A stretch of DNA of 64,000 nucleotides from a bacterium (GTDB lineage: Bacteria; CSSED10-310; JAFGSJ01), in NCBI GenBank assembly GCA_016934675.1, contig JAFGSJ010000024.1, positions 62,001 through 126,000 on the forward strand. Reading direction: 5' to 3'. Position numbers and translations under genes: made by a program. The notes below the pieces were generated by a model, which was given only the letters and a program-made list of their open reading frames with translations, was not told the DNA's origin and made no database searches. Position 1 is the stretch's first letter, and each line of letters begins with the position of its first letter. Positions 15,527 through 25,700 of this stretch are shown here, piece by piece.

Positions 15527-18439
15527 ATGTTTCAGGGAAAGATTGGACCAAAAGCCATAACCGGGATTTTTGGGGACAAAAACAACGATCCGGTCTTAGT
15601 ACATACAATGAGTGAGGAATATTACTGCGATCGGCTTTTGGAATGCAATAATGCGGCCCGTCTATTGCTGGACATCCCTACGGACCCGGCCGGTTTCGAT
15701 ATTTTCAGATTAAAGGTAAAACCTCGTGAGAATAAGAACCTGAATGAACTTAAAGAGACACTTGATCGGGAGGATTCGGTAACATTCAAGGCCATGGTCC
15801 TGCTTCCACATGGTCCCAAGCCGATCTGTTCGTTTCAGACACATCGAGTCCAATCAAAAGGAAATTTCGTCTATATAACCATGCTTCATGATTTGACTGC
15901 TCTCTTCGAAATCAATGATCAATTAGCCCAGAGTGCGGTTTTTTATCAGGAGGTAATGGAGAATATCAATGATGCAATATTCAGGATAAACAGAGACGGA
16001 CGATTTTCGTTTATTAGTCAGACCGGTGTGAAGCGATCGGGATATGATGAAGCTACCTATTCTGAATATCATTTTCTTGATATAGTTGACCCGGAATATC
16101 ACCAGGCAGCCCGTTCCTTTTTTGATCGTGCCTTCAGCGGAGAGCCTGTTCAGCCTGTTATATTAAAATATAAAAACGCTGAGGGCAGATCATTGTTTGT
16201 TGAGGTTAGCGCTCAACCTCTCTACCAGAACGGGACAATCGAAAGCATTCAATGTGTTTCACGTGATGTCACTACACGCATGGAAACTGAGCGGCAATTA
16301 CTCGAAAGTGAGCGAAAATTCAAGATACTCACCGAACATTCATTGTTAGCCATGGCTATTGTTGGTCAGGAGAAGATCATTTATATCAATGACGAAGCAA
16401 GTCTATTGCTGGGCTATTCCAAGGAAGAACTATTATCACACTCTACAGCAGAATTGCTTGATATTTTTGTTCATAATAATCGTGATGAGTTATGGGACCA
16501 GTATCAAAGAAAGCTACGCAATGACCCTGTTGTTGTGAATCATTATTCATTTCCCGTCAGGAAAAAGGGTGGTAGTATTATCTGGGTCGAAAATTATTCG
16601 CGAGCGATAAGCTACGAAGGAAAGAATGCCATCCTGGTCATGCTCAGGGACATCACTCTACAGCAACGGATCGAGGAAACTCTGCGTGAGTCCGAACAAA
16701 AATATCGGTTGCTGTTTGATTCGGCCCCTGTCGGCATCTGCCGGGTTAGACTTGATGGAACGATAATACATGTCAATCCTGCCATGGCCCGGCTTTTAGG
16801 ATATCGTGATGGCCCCGAGATGTTGCTCGCACTTGAGAACAATTTAAAGAATGCTTTTGTTCAAACAAAAGAGAAATTTCCACTGACGGAGGATGACCTG
16901 GATAACATTACAACATTCAGTTCGGAGCATTTATTTCGCCACAAAGATGGTCGGGCGGTCATGTGCAATGTCAATGGTCGGATAATCCGTGATCAGGGCC
17001 GGGAGAAACCTGACCATTACTTCGAGGCCTTTTTTGAAGATATCACTGAACGTAAAAACGCCGAACAGGCTCTGAAAGAAGGTGAAGAAAAATACAGGAC
17101 CTTGATCGAGAACTCGAACGATATCATTTTTAACCTTGATCCCGAGGGCAGATTTACCTATATCAGTCCGCAAGTCGAGCTGCTTGGCAAAACACCGGAA
17201 GAAATCTTGTCAATGACAATATTTGATCTGGTCCTTCCTGAAGAGCAGGAACACATCCTGCATGATTTATGTGAGATCATGTATCAGGAGCGTGGAATCC
17301 CATCACAGTTCAGGATTTATGATCAAGCTGGTAAAATCCACTGGTTCGAAAATTGCGGGCGGGTTGTCAAAGATGATCAGGGCCATGTCAAAGGCTTTAC
17401 CGGCATTTTGCGTGAGATCACAGCCCGAAAGGAGGCCGAAGAGGCCCTTTCGGAGAGTCAATTAACGAATCAAGCCCTGGTGAACAGTATCCCTGATCTC
17501 ATGTTCCGCGTATCATCAGAAGGTATCTTTTTAGATTATTATGCATCTCAGGTTGAGATGTTGGCCATGGCACCCGAACAATTTCTAGGTAAATCTGCGC
17601 GTGAGGTGTTGTCTCCCGAATTGGCGGAAATGACCCTGGCGAATATCGAAAAATCCCGTGCGAGTGACGGGGAAATGCAAGTGTATGAATATTCGATCGA
17701 GGTTCCTTTACACAGCGGTCACCAGAGATACTATGAAGCCCGGATGCTTGCGATCAATCCAAAAGAATTTCTGATCATCATTCGCGATATTACTGATCGT
17801 AAAAGAGCGGAGATGGAACTTCGTGATTCACTGCGTGAGAAAGAAATTTTACTCAAGGAAATCCATCACCGGGTCAAAAACAATCTACAGATCATCTCGA
17901 GTTTGCTTCATTTGCAATCACGACGAGTACAAGACCAGGAGTTACTGGAAAAATTCGCTGAATGCCAGGCCCGCATCCAGTCTATTGCTTTGATCCATAC
18001 AAAACTCTACCAATCCAGTAATTTCAGTTCACTTGATTTCGGAGAATATATCAGAAGTCTCATGAGCTATATACTCCGCATGTTTGGCTCCCGGTGCGAA
18101 AACATTCAACTGATCAATCAGATCAAGCAGTTTTCCATGAATATCGATTTGGCGATCCCTTGCGGACTGATCATCAACGAGTTGGTATCGAATGCGATCA
18201 AACATGCTTTTGTCGGATTGGATCGAGGGACAATTACCCTTGATCTTACCAAGACTATGGATAACACGGTCACGCTGATTGTCCAGGATGATGGCATTGG
18301 CCTACCAGACGCTATTAACCTTGAGCACGGTGATTCTCTGGGACTAGTCTTGATAAATTCACTGGTCGAACAGATCGAAGGACATCTCGAAGTGGGCCAT
18401 GAAGGGGGAACATGTTTCAAAATCACTTTCAAAACTTAA
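15527..18439 (+). CDS. Soluble multi-PAS sensor histidine kinase (HisKA_2/HWE-like type)
   Basis: The 970-residue protein has no membrane segment and is probably cytoplasmic. A degenerate N-terminal domain (1-125) is followed by about five PAS domains, roughly 130-255, 260-380, 385-510, 512-637 and 640-760, each ending with a DIT- or DVT-type linker. The dimerisation/phosphoacceptor helix has KEIHHRVKNNLQIISSLLHL, which marks the HisKA_2 family, and the ATPase domain has NELVSNAIKHAF and DDGIGLPD. It should autophosphorylate in response to intracellular signals sensed by PAS ligands. No response regulator is adjacent. Its stop codon overlaps that of the convergent peptidase gene by four bases. 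The 87 bases before the start contain a small TGGTCT-GAA-AGACCA hairpin. Confidence 0.92.
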   Translation: MFQGKIGPKAITGIFGDKNNDPVLVHTMSEEYYCDRLLECNNAARLLLDIPTDPAGFDIFRLKVKPRENKNLNELKETLDREDSVTFKAMVLLPHGPKPICSFQTHRVQSKGNFVYITMLHDLTALFEINDQLAQSAVFYQEVMENINDAIFRINRDGRFSFISQTGVKRSGYDEATYSEYHFLDIVDPEYHQAARSFFDRAFSGEPVQPVILKYKNAEGRSLFVEVSAQPLYQNGTIESIQCVSRDVTTRMETERQLLESERKFKILTEHSLLAMAIVGQEKIIYINDEASLLLGYSKEELLSHSTAELLDIFVHNNRDELWDQYQRKLRNDPVVVNHYSFPVRKKGGSIIWVENYSRAISYEGKNAILVMLRDITLQQRIEETLRESEQKYRLLFDSAPVGICRVRLDGTIIHVNPAMARLLGYRDGPEMLLALENNLKNAFVQTKEKFPLTEDDLDNITTFSSEHLFRHKDGRAVMCNVNGRIIRDQGREKPDHYFEAFFEDITERKNAEQALKEGEEKYRTLIENSNDIIFNLDPEGRFTYISPQVELLGKTPEEILSMTIFDLVLPEEQEHILHDLCEIMYQERGIPSQFRIYDQAGKIHWFENCGRVVKDDQGHVKGFTGILREITARKEAEEALSESQLTNQALVNSIPDLMFRVSSEGIFLDYYASQVEMLAMAPEQFLGKSAREVLSPELAEMTLANIEKSRASDGEMQVYEYSIEVPLHSGHQRYYEARMLAINPKEFLIIIRDITDRKRAEMELRDSLREKEILLKEIHHRVKNNLQIISSLLHLQSRRVQDQELLEKFAECQARIQSIALIHTKLYQSSNFSSLDFGEYIRSLMSYILRMFGSRCENIQLINQIKQFSMNIDLAIPCGLIINELVSNAIKHAFVGLDRGTITLDLTKTMDNTVTLIVQDDGIGLPDAINLEHGDSLGLVLINSLVEQIEGHLEVGHEGGTCFKITFKT

Positions 18440-19329
18440 ATGTATTCTCGCTCGTTGGTTCCATGTTTTTTCCCCATCAAAGGATCATAATTATAGACCC
18501 GGGCCAAGGTCAGGTATAATTCTTTATGATGGGCATAAAGAACTGCCGGTCGTTCGAAAAAAAATTCAGTGACCACAGCGAAAAATTCTGCTTCGTTATG
18601 AGCACCATATTGCCGTAATACGGATTGACCATGTCGGATTTTCTTCATTTCCGATTGGACCAGGGCCTGGGCAAAGATACCATGAAGCGGATTGCTTTGC
18701 GTGCCGACATCGTGAAGATCGATAATGTGGGCAAATTCATGGTAGGCAACATTGAAGCCGTCACCGGCATGACGAAAACCGGCCTGTAGGTGTTTCTTTG
18801 ACAAAAGGATGGGCATTTGGGTCCCAACCATACCCAGGAAAGCTTTGTCTGGAGCACTTTCAAAACTTTCAGGATCGAATGCATCCTCATAAATGAGAAT
18901 GTCACGGAATGAACGAAATTCCCACTCAGGTCTGTAAAAAACCAGGGTAATTGCTCCGGCAGCTACCATTAAGCGGAGCTCATCGTCAATCACGACCGGC
19001 TCGATCCCAACAATCCTCTGCTCCGAAAGAAAAATCTGGGTCAATTGTTCGAACCGCCTCTTTTCGGCAGCAGAGAGAGCACGATAGAAAGTGGCTTTTT
19101 GTTCCAGGACAGCTCGCCAATTTTCCGGAAAAGGAGTGGCAATAATAGCCTTGCGACGATACATCTTCAGTAACATGACATGATAAACACCCAGGATAAT
19201 GAGCGGTACGGCTAAAATTGCCAGGATGATACTGTTCGAAAGGGCATAAATCAAGCCAAACAGGGCAATCGATAACAGTCCCGACGTAATCTTCGCAAAC
19301 TGAATCTGGCTATTATCATGAATTTGCAT
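18436..19329 (-). CDS. MtfA-type zinc-dependent peptidase
   Basis: From the ATG at 19329 the product has 297 residues. Two hydrophobic segments occupy about residues 15-50. The remainder matches the MtfA (PF06167) family, with the zinc motif HEFAH in GFNVAYHEFAHIIDLHD and a downstream acidic segment (HNEAEFFAVVTEFFFERP) that supplies the third ligand. MtfA in E. coli is a zinc aminopeptidase affecting glucose uptake through the Mlc repressor; that role need not apply here. A GTG at 19389 would overlap dapA by 47 bases without a ribosome binding site and is rejected. It is cotranscribed behind dapA with a 13-base gap. Membrane anchoring is less usual for this family. Confidence 0.85.
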   Translation of the reverse strand: MQIHDNSQIQFAKITSGLLSIALFGLIYALSNSIILAILAVPLIILGVYHVMLLKMYRRKAIIATPFPENWRAVLEQKATFYRALSAAEKRRFEQLTQIFLSEQRIVGIEPVVIDDELRLMVAAGAITLVFYRPEWEFRSFRDILIYEDAFDPESFESAPDKAFLGMVGTQMPILLSKKHLQAGFRHAGDGFNVAYHEFAHIIDLHDVGTQSNPLHGIFAQALVQSEMKKIRHGQSVLRQYGAHNEAEFFAVVTEFFFERPAVLYAHHKELYLTLARVYNYDPLMGKKHGTNEREYI

Positions 19330-19342
19330 CAAGGGTCCGAGA

Positions 19343-20221
19343 TCATGGAGAAATGAAGGGCAGTTTTTGAAGCAAGACCTTGAGCTCACTTGTCAATTGT
19401 TCGTTCAGAGGCAGAAGAGGTAAGCGAGTAAGGCCGTTGCCATATCCCAGGCATTTCATGGCCATTTTGACGGGGACCGGATTAGTATCCCAGAACAGGG
19501 CTTCCATGAGGGGATAAAGGTCTTTGTTGAGCCGGGCTGCTTCCTCTACGCGACCTTCCCGACCCAGACGGACCAATTCCTTGACTTGACCCGGGGCTAC
19601 ATTCCCTACGACACTGATGACCCCATGCCCACCCGATAAAATAAAGGGAAGCATGGTGAAATCGTCCCCGGAAAGCAGGGTGAAGTCATCGGGTAAGGCA
19701 TGCACCAAATCAAAAGCCCTCCTGATCGAGCCCGTTGCTTCCTTGATCCCGACAATCAACGGGTGTTCAGCCAATTGAATCACGGTCTTCGGTAAAAGAT
19801 CGACACCCGCCCGCGAAGGAACATTATAGAGGAGCAGCGGGAGTTCAACCCGGTCCGCCACTTCCTTGAAATGACAGGCTAGACTGGCTTGATTCGGCTT
19901 GTTATAATACGGTGTCACGACCAGGATCGCCTGTACTCCTTGTCTCTTCGCCATCAGACCCCGTTCGATTGTTTTTTCAGTCGAATTTGTTCCGCAACCG
20001 GCAATAACCGGTATTCGTTTCTGGGTCTTTTCAAGGACAAGGGCCAACACCTCCTCAAATTCACGATCAGACAAAACTGCTCCCTCTCCCGTTGTCCCAC
20101 AAGGCACAAGGGCCTCGGTCCCATTTTCCAGACACCGGTCGACGATAGCACTCAACGCCTGTCGATCGATACCCTCTTCGTTGAATGGTGTAATCAAAGC
20201 TACCATTGCTCCCTGCAACAT
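19343..20221 (-). CDS. dapA: 4-hydroxy-tetrahydrodipicolinate synthase
   Basis: DapA condenses pyruvate with aspartate semialdehyde, the first committed step to diaminopimelate and lysine, hence to peptidoglycan. The 292-residue product is the standard length. Visible motifs are GTTGEG, the Tyr in VVTPYYNKP, and the Schiff-base lysine in VGIKEATGS. The ATG at 20221 has a perfect AGAAGGAGG sequence upstream; the frame extends to 20296, but that start lacks a binding site. A strong promoter lies at 20332-20361, giving a leader of about 100 bases. The MtfA-type peptidase follows in the same transcript. No other lysine-pathway gene is nearby. Confidence 0.96.
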   Translation of the reverse strand: MLQGAMVALITPFNEEGIDRQALSAIVDRCLENGTEALVPCGTTGEGAVLSDREFEEVLALVLEKTQKRIPVIAGCGTNSTEKTIERGLMAKRQGVQAILVVTPYYNKPNQASLACHFKEVADRVELPLLLYNVPSRAGVDLLPKTVIQLAEHPLIVGIKEATGSIRRAFDLVHALPDDFTLLSGDDFTMLPFILSGGHGVISVVGNVAPGQVKELVRLGREGRVEEAARLNKDLYPLMEALFWDTNPVPVKMAMKCLGYGNGLTRLPLLPLNEQLTSELKVLLQKLPFISP

Positions 20222-20331
20222 TACAACCTCCTTCTGTAAACATCTCTCGCCACAGACCTCCATGTATGCTCCGTGCAGCCGCTCTTTTATGGTCATTCAC
20301 GAACCTGCATCAGCTCTCTTTTCGCGAACAC

Positions 20332-20361
20332 ATCTTAACAGAACCGGAGATTTTCTGTCAA
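20332..20361 (-). promoter_or_regulatory. Promoter of dapA
   Basis: On the minus strand a perfect TTGACA (20356-20361) is followed after 18 bases by TAAGAT (20332-20337). It fires away from the plus-strand promoter at 20408-20436, 46 bases away. The approximately 100-base leader to dapA shows no obvious riboswitch. Confidence 0.75.
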
Positions 20362-20407
20362 GACAACACATAGCAGATCACCATCTCAAATGGCATGATG
20401 AACGGGC

Positions 20408-20436
20408 TTGACATATTGACCGGCCTTTTCTATAAT
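20408..20436 (+). promoter_or_regulatory. Perfect-consensus sigma-70 promoter
   Basis: TTGACA at 20408-20413 and TATAAT at 20431-20436 are separated by exactly 17 bases, the full consensus. Transcription should start near 20443, in front of the small gene at 20506 with its GGAGG site. An unregulated promoter of this quality predicts high expression. Confidence 0.85.
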
Positions 20437-20505
20437 GACATCATAAACGAGCACAATCATGACTATTCCTTGTTGACAAACCCTGGGAAAGGAGGGGTTA
20501 AACAC

Positions 20506-20730
20506 ATGAGTGATTTAAGCGAAGATAGAAAAAGATTTTATACCGATATCGTCAATAAGACGAAACGTGATTATGAGCAAATCGGCGAACAGATCGAAGC
20601 TGAGCTTGTGAAGGTCAAGGAACGTATTGCCAAACTGAACGAGGATAAAGCTGCCGCACTACAGGTCTACAGCGGTGCCTGCCGACGACTCGGCGTGGAG
20701 AATGAATTCGAGACCGAAGAAGAGGAATAG
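20506..20730 (+). CDS. Small highly charged coiled-coil protein, probably abundant
   Basis: The 74-residue protein is almost entirely predicted helix with heptad-like spacing (residues about 10-60), very rich in Lys and Glu, ending in an acidic EFETEEEE tail. It has no cysteine except one in SGACRR and no membrane segment. Family is not recognised. The ATG at 20506 has GGAGG at 20491-20495; the upstream in-frame ATG at 20395 precedes the promoter and is rejected. It stands between a perfect-consensus promoter and a textbook terminator, so it is a monocistronic, probably strongly expressed gene. A structural, nucleoid-associated or chaperone-like role is possible but unproven. Confidence 0.75.
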   Translation: MSDLSEDRKRFYTDIVNKTKRDYEQIGEQIEAELVKVKERIAKLNEDKAAALQVYSGACRRLGVENEFETEEEE

Positions 20731-20787
20731 TACACCTTCAGAAGCATAGGTCGATTGACCCTTACACTCGCTGACCCGGTCTTTCAA

Positions 20788-20814
20788 GGCAAACCCACAG
20801 GTTTGCCTTTTTTT
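20788..20814 (+). terminator. Intrinsic terminator of the small coiled-coil gene
   Basis: A perfect 8-bp stem (GGCAAACC 20788-20795 with GGTTTGCC 20800-20807), CACA loop and seven T residues (20808-20814). It works for the plus strand only; the minus strand lacks a T-run. Confidence 0.93.
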
Positions 20815-20816
20815 GA

Positions 20817-21278
20817 TCACGCTTCGGGATGGTCTTTCTTTGTCAGATACACGATCTCCGAGTGTTGACAAAAACCGAGTTTTTCAAAACAACGAATCGA
20901 GGCCTGATTCCTCGTTTCAATCAAACAGGCGATTACCTTCAAACCTTGTTGTTCAAGTTTTTTTTCTATTTCATGGATGAGGTGTTGTGCCAGGCCTTGT
21001 CGTCTGAAGCGCGGACATACTGCTAAACGATTAATCCAACCTTTTCGACCGTCATGCGTGCCCAATACGGTCCCAACAATTTCACCGCCGTATTCGGCCA
21101 CGAGGAATGTGATCAGTCCTCTCTGCAGCTCTGCCTGTATGGCTTCGTAATGATCTCGACCATTGGCTTTATAAGGCAAACCGGCTTCTCGCCATAATCC
21201 GATGACCTGCTCATAATCCGAGAGCCTGAAATCACGAACAGCTATTTCACCCAAAAGGTCAGTTGTGATGGATCTCAT
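20817..21278 (-). CDS. GNAT-family N-acetyltransferase
   Basis: The 153-residue length fits single-domain GNAT enzymes, which transfer acetyl from acetyl-CoA to an amino group. The acetyl-CoA pyrophosphate loop is visible as RFRRQGLAQHLI (Q/RxxGxA type), preceded by the conserved strand WINRLAVCP and followed by ETRNQASIRCFEKLGF. The start has GGAGGACACAATT before the ATG. The substrate could be an amino acid, a ribosomal protein or a small amine and cannot be told from sequence. The gene has its own promoter at 21315-21342 and is convergent with the small coiled-coil gene. Confidence 0.87.
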   Translation of the reverse strand: MRSITTDLLGEIAVRDFRLSDYEQVIGLWREAGLPYKANGRDHYEAIQAELQRGLITFLVAEYGGEIVGTVLGTHDGRKGWINRLAVCPRFRRQGLAQHLIHEIEKKLEQQGLKVIACLIETRNQASIRCFEKLGFCQHSEIVYLTKKDHPEA

Positions 21279-21314
21279 AATTGTGTCCTCCGATGTATGA
21301 CCGTTTCATGAGTC

Positions 21315-21342
21315 AATATATCTCTGTGCTTCGAGCAGTCAA
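21315..21342 (-). promoter_or_regulatory. Promoter of the GNAT gene
   Basis: On the minus strand TTGACT (21337-21342) and TATATT (21315-21320) are separated by 16 bases. The predicted start near 21308 gives a leader of about 30 bases that contains the GGAGG site. Confidence 0.6.
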
Positions 21343-21531
21343 ATATCGTGGATTGCCTGTTAATTGAAACCTGACTGTTCCTGATACAGGACCATCTTCA
21401 TGCTGGCACGAGAGGCAGATGAATCGTGTTTTTCGGCTGCCTTGCATCTGGCATTTTGCTGCCCATGACCACGGTCCAGCCAAGCTTAGGTGCTTGCCCA
21501 TTCACAACCCGAAAAGACACGATGAATCGCA

Positions 21532-22647
21532 TCATTTTCCTGAAAAATCAGGAAAATCGTTGTGAGGGCCGAAACCGTTTAATTCAAGGATGCTACTACG
21601 GCTGAAGCCCTTTTCTATGAAGTACGATTGCAACTGGGCCAGATCAGGCATAAAAAACTTGAAGAGAGTCGTGTTGGGACTCGTCGGCTGGATCGAATAC
21701 TGGCCGAGTTCAGCAGGAATAATAATGGTATCGCCCTTTTTAAGATCGAGTGTGTGGTCGCTTTCAGTCGTTGCACAATTCATTTGGGCCGTGCCGCTCT
21801 CGAAGAAGACTATATCAAATGAAGTGCCGTCAGTGGAGGCGCTGAACGGTTCGTGCAGATTGATTTTTTGACCACAGAACGAACGACAGGCAACAAAGGT
21901 GAGAATGACGTTTTTCCCTTGGCTGACGGTAATGCAACGAGTATGAGGATCGCTTGTCGGAGTCAGGTCGATGACTTGCATGGCTTTATCAATATCCAGT
22001 TCTCTTTTGCGTCCGGTAGCCGGGTCAATCCTGTTAAAATCATAAAGCCGATACGTTACCAGGGTATTCTGCTGGATTTCGGCAAGAACGACCCCGGCTC
22101 CCAGAGAATGGATTTGACCTGGCGGGAGGAAGAAGGTCTCGCCCGGTTTGACGGTGTAAGTCCCCAGGAGTTTTTCGAGATAGCCTTCACGAATCGCTTC
22201 GAGGATTGTCTCCTTCGTTGTAGGAGCAACGAAGCCGACCTTTATAGTTGCTTCATCGTCGGCCTCGAGGATATACCAGGCCTCAGTTTTTCCCGAGCAA
22301 GCCCGTTCGTGTGTTCGGGCAAACTGATCATCAGGATGGACCTGGATCGAGAGCGGTCTTTGAGAATGAATAAGTTTCAGGACAAGAGGGAAACGTTCGG
22401 GAAAATCAGGATTATACGCTCGACCGACGAGCCGACGAGCGAGAGACCGGCAGACCGATCTCAACGTGGTCCCCTGAAACGGACCGTTCAGGACGATACT
22501 GCCCGGCTCACCATCAGAGACCAGTGATACCTCGCCAATGGTCAGCCCCTCAGGAATAGCAACATACTCCGCTAAAGATCGACCTCCCCAGATTTTCGGG
22601 TGATAGGTATAACTCACCTTCAGAGGATATATCTCTCTCCCGGCCAT
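21532..22647 (-). CDS. manA: Class I mannose-6-phosphate isomerase
   Basis: The enzyme interconverts fructose 6-phosphate and mannose 6-phosphate, feeding GDP-mannose and cell-surface glycans. The 371-residue cupin protein shows KIWGGRSLAEY, the zinc-site motif SIQVHPDDQFA, EAWYILEAD, and GQIHSLGAGVVLAEIQQNT with YRLYDF, all typical of class I enzymes. The start at 22647 has AAGGAGA seven bases upstream. It follows the polymerase gene on the same strand with a 62-base gap and probably shares its promoter, although the two functions are unrelated. The C-terminal 20 residues are polar and not conserved. Confidence 0.93.
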   Translation of the reverse strand: MAGREIYPLKVSYTYHPKIWGGRSLAEYVAIPEGLTIGEVSLVSDGEPGSIVLNGPFQGTTLRSVCRSLARRLVGRAYNPDFPERFPLVLKLIHSQRPLSIQVHPDDQFARTHERACSGKTEAWYILEADDEATIKVGFVAPTTKETILEAIREGYLEKLLGTYTVKPGETFFLPPGQIHSLGAGVVLAEIQQNTLVTYRLYDFNRIDPATGRKRELDIDKAMQVIDLTPTSDPHTRCITVSQGKNVILTFVACRSFCGQKINLHEPFSASTDGTSFDIVFFESGTAQMNCATTESDHTLDLKKGDTIIIPAELGQYSIQPTSPNTTLFKFFMPDLAQLQSYFIEKGFSRSSILELNGFGPHNDFPDFSGK

Positions 22648-22709
22648 GATCGATCTCCTTCCCGATTACAGGTCTATTTCGATTATTTTATGCCAGTCCC
22701 TTGCTCAGA

Positions 22710-25700
22710 TCAAGCTGAAAAAACCTTTTCCTGTTCAGGGTAAAAAGGGTCTTCGTTTTCGGATACAAGCGGTTGAATGTGTGTGCCGTTGACGACGCAG
22801 TGCCCGTTATCCTCATCAACCAGACCGCGAACAAGGTAGGGCCCTCGACTGGTAAGCAGGTGCCCGTTACGCTGGTAGGCCCGCGGGAACAGGACAAGTT
22901 CATAAAGCCCCGAGGTGTCTTCCATGGTCACGAAACGCATGTATTCATTGTTTTTGGTTTTGACCCGGCGGGTGGTGACCAGCCAACCCAGAAGCGTGAT
23001 CTTTTGACCGACAAAATCACCGAGTTGACAGGCTGCGACCAGATGGAGCCCGACCAACTTGTGGGCGAAAACCTCGAGCGGGTGGACTGAGGCCAACAGG
23101 TCCAGGGCCTGCCGCTCCATTTTGAGCTTTTCGTTCAGAGACAGGGCGGGCATACGCGGGACAATGAGCGGCGGTTCAGTCTCCGGGTAACTTTCAAACA
23201 GGGAGATTTCGCTGGTGGAAGCAGAAGCTGCTGCGGTCCGAGTGGAGATCGACTGCTGTTTTCGACGGGCCTCGATGACTTCGAGCCGCCAGAGCAGCTC
23301 GGTCCGGGGCAGTTCGAAACAATCGAACGAACCGGACTTGATCAGGTTGCGGACCTCTTCGAGCTCGGCCGGCACGCGTCGACAGAAATCTTCGAGCGAG
23401 ACGAAGAGCCCCCGCCGCCTTTCCCGGACAATGGTCTGCATGGTCGATTCATTGAGCTGACGCACCTGCATGAAGCCGACCCGAACCGAACCGTCGCAAC
23501 CGGTGTATTCACGGTTACTCCGGTTTATATCAGGCAGCAGGATTTTCAAGCCCATGCGCCGGGCCTCCTCGATATAAGCCGAAGTATGGTAAAAACCACC
23601 CTGATTGGACAGGACCGCGGCCATGAATTCGGCCGGATAATGGACCTTCAGGTAACAGGATTGAAAGGAAACCTGGGCGAAGGAGGCCGAATGGGCCTTG
23701 CAGAAAGCATAACCGGCGAACGAGGCGATCTGCCGCCAGATTTCAGCGGCCGTCTCCGCAGCAATACCCCGCTCCCGGGACCGCTCCAGGAAATCCAGTT
23801 CGAGCTTCTTCATGGCCTCACGCGAACGACCCTTGCCGCTCATGGCCCGACGGAGCAGATCAGCCTCACCGAGAGACAAACCGGCGATGACATGGGCCAC
23901 TTTGATCACATCCTCCTGGTAAATCATGACCCCATACGTCCGCCCCAGCAGCCTTTCCATATCCTGATGCAGATACTGGACCGGCTCACGACCGTTGGCC
24001 CGGTCGATATACTGCCGCATCATGCCGCTCTCGGCCACACCAGGCCGGATGACCGATGAGGCCGCCGTCAACTCCTCGAAAGTCTCGACCCTGAGCTTGC
24101 GAAGCAAACCGCGCATACCCGGTGATTCGATGTAGAAACAACCCATGGTCTGACCTGTCCTGATAGCGGCCACCGTCCGAGGATCATGCTGGACCAGAGC
24201 GGCTGATAAGTCAGGTCGAGTCCCGGTCGCCTGCTGTACCGCCAGGCTCGTATTAGCAATGACCGACAGACCACGCTGACCCAACAGGTCAATCTTGAGC
24301 AGACCCAACTCCTCAATCGGATACATATCATATTGCGTTACGACAAAACCATTGGCCGAACGCTGCAAGGGAACAATATCCGTCAAAGGAAAAGGACAGA
24401 CTACTATCCCACCACAATGAATCGATAGATGGCGTGGAAAACCGTCCAGCCGGTCCGCTATTGTCAAAATCGAGGCCAAAGGCTCCCGATCCACCGGCAA
24501 TCGCTTCAACTCGGGCAGCACCTTCTGATAATGGCTGATGCTGTGCGAACCAAAATGGGGCAGATACTCGGTAAAAGACTTGATCTCCGACTCGGGTACA
24601 CCCATGGTCCGGGCAATCTCACGCACCGCCGCCCGAGCACGTAACGTGCTGTGCGTGCTGATCATGGCCACTTTATCCCGACCATAACGGCTGTACACAT
24701 AATCAAGTACCTGTCCACGCCGCCGCCAGCAAAAATCAAGATCGATATCAGGACAACTCTGACGCTCAGGATTGAGAAAACGCTCGAAGAACAGGTCGAG
24801 CTCGATCGGATCGACATGGGTAATTTGGAGCACATACGACACGATACTGTTTGCGGCAGAACCCCGACCAACCGAGGGAACACCCTGCTCCCGGGCATAT
24901 CGGGCAATGTCCCACACAATCAGAAAATACTCGGCAAAGCCAAGCCGGTCGATCACTTCGAGCTCACGCTTGAGTCGGTCGAGTACTTCGTGGGTCAATG
25001 GCTGATAACGCTCGACTGCCCCCCGAAAGCATAGTTTCCACAAATAGGAAAAGGCCGTCTCGCCCGAAGGCAACGGAAAATGAGGAAAAATCGACCGGCC
25101 CAGCTCGAACTCGACCTGACACTGCTCAGCTATCCGGGCCGTGTTCGTGAAAACCGAGACCGGAAAACCCTTGAAAGCATGCGACATCTCGACCGGTCTC
25201 TTCAGCCAGGCCGATTCAGACGCAACCTCACCGGGCAAAAGCCCCGATACGGTCGTGTTATGACGTATGGCCGCCAATACCCGATGGAGCTGATAGTCCT
25301 CACGCTGCAAAAAATGAACATCGTTCCCGGCGACCAAAGGTAAACCATGCTGCCTGATCAGCCGACCCAATGAACGGGCCCGGCCCGAATTCTGTCCGTC
25401 GCAGAAATCAGAAAGGTCGACATAGAGATTATCGGCTGAACGCACCGGCACCAACTGACTGAGGAGACCTTCACATGCACAGAGCACAAACAGATGCTGA
25501 CCATAACCAACCAGACTCTGTCGTAAAACCGGACCGAGTTGAAAGTCAGAACCTCCCAAGTGCCGGGCTGTAATCAAACGACATAACTCGGCATAGCCAT
25601 CCCGATCACGGGCTAGAACAACCGCCCGCTCCGCCGGGTCCACCGCTGAAACAAGCTCACTCCCGAAAATCGGTTTGAAACCCGCCTCACGAGCCGCCCG

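Noticed and set aside
20222..20330. Possible lysine riboswitch in the dapA leader
   Set aside because: The leader is only about 100 bases and lacks the long conserved five-helix structure of the lysine element.
21313..21501. 62-codon minus-strand frame with a CxxC motif in the GNAT-manA gap
   Set aside because: No ribosome binding site before its ATG, and the GNAT promoter lies in its 3' part. Composition does not resemble neighbouring genes.
24651..25034. 127-codon plus-strand frame opposite dnaE2
   Set aside because: Shadow frame produced by the G+C-rich polymerase gene.
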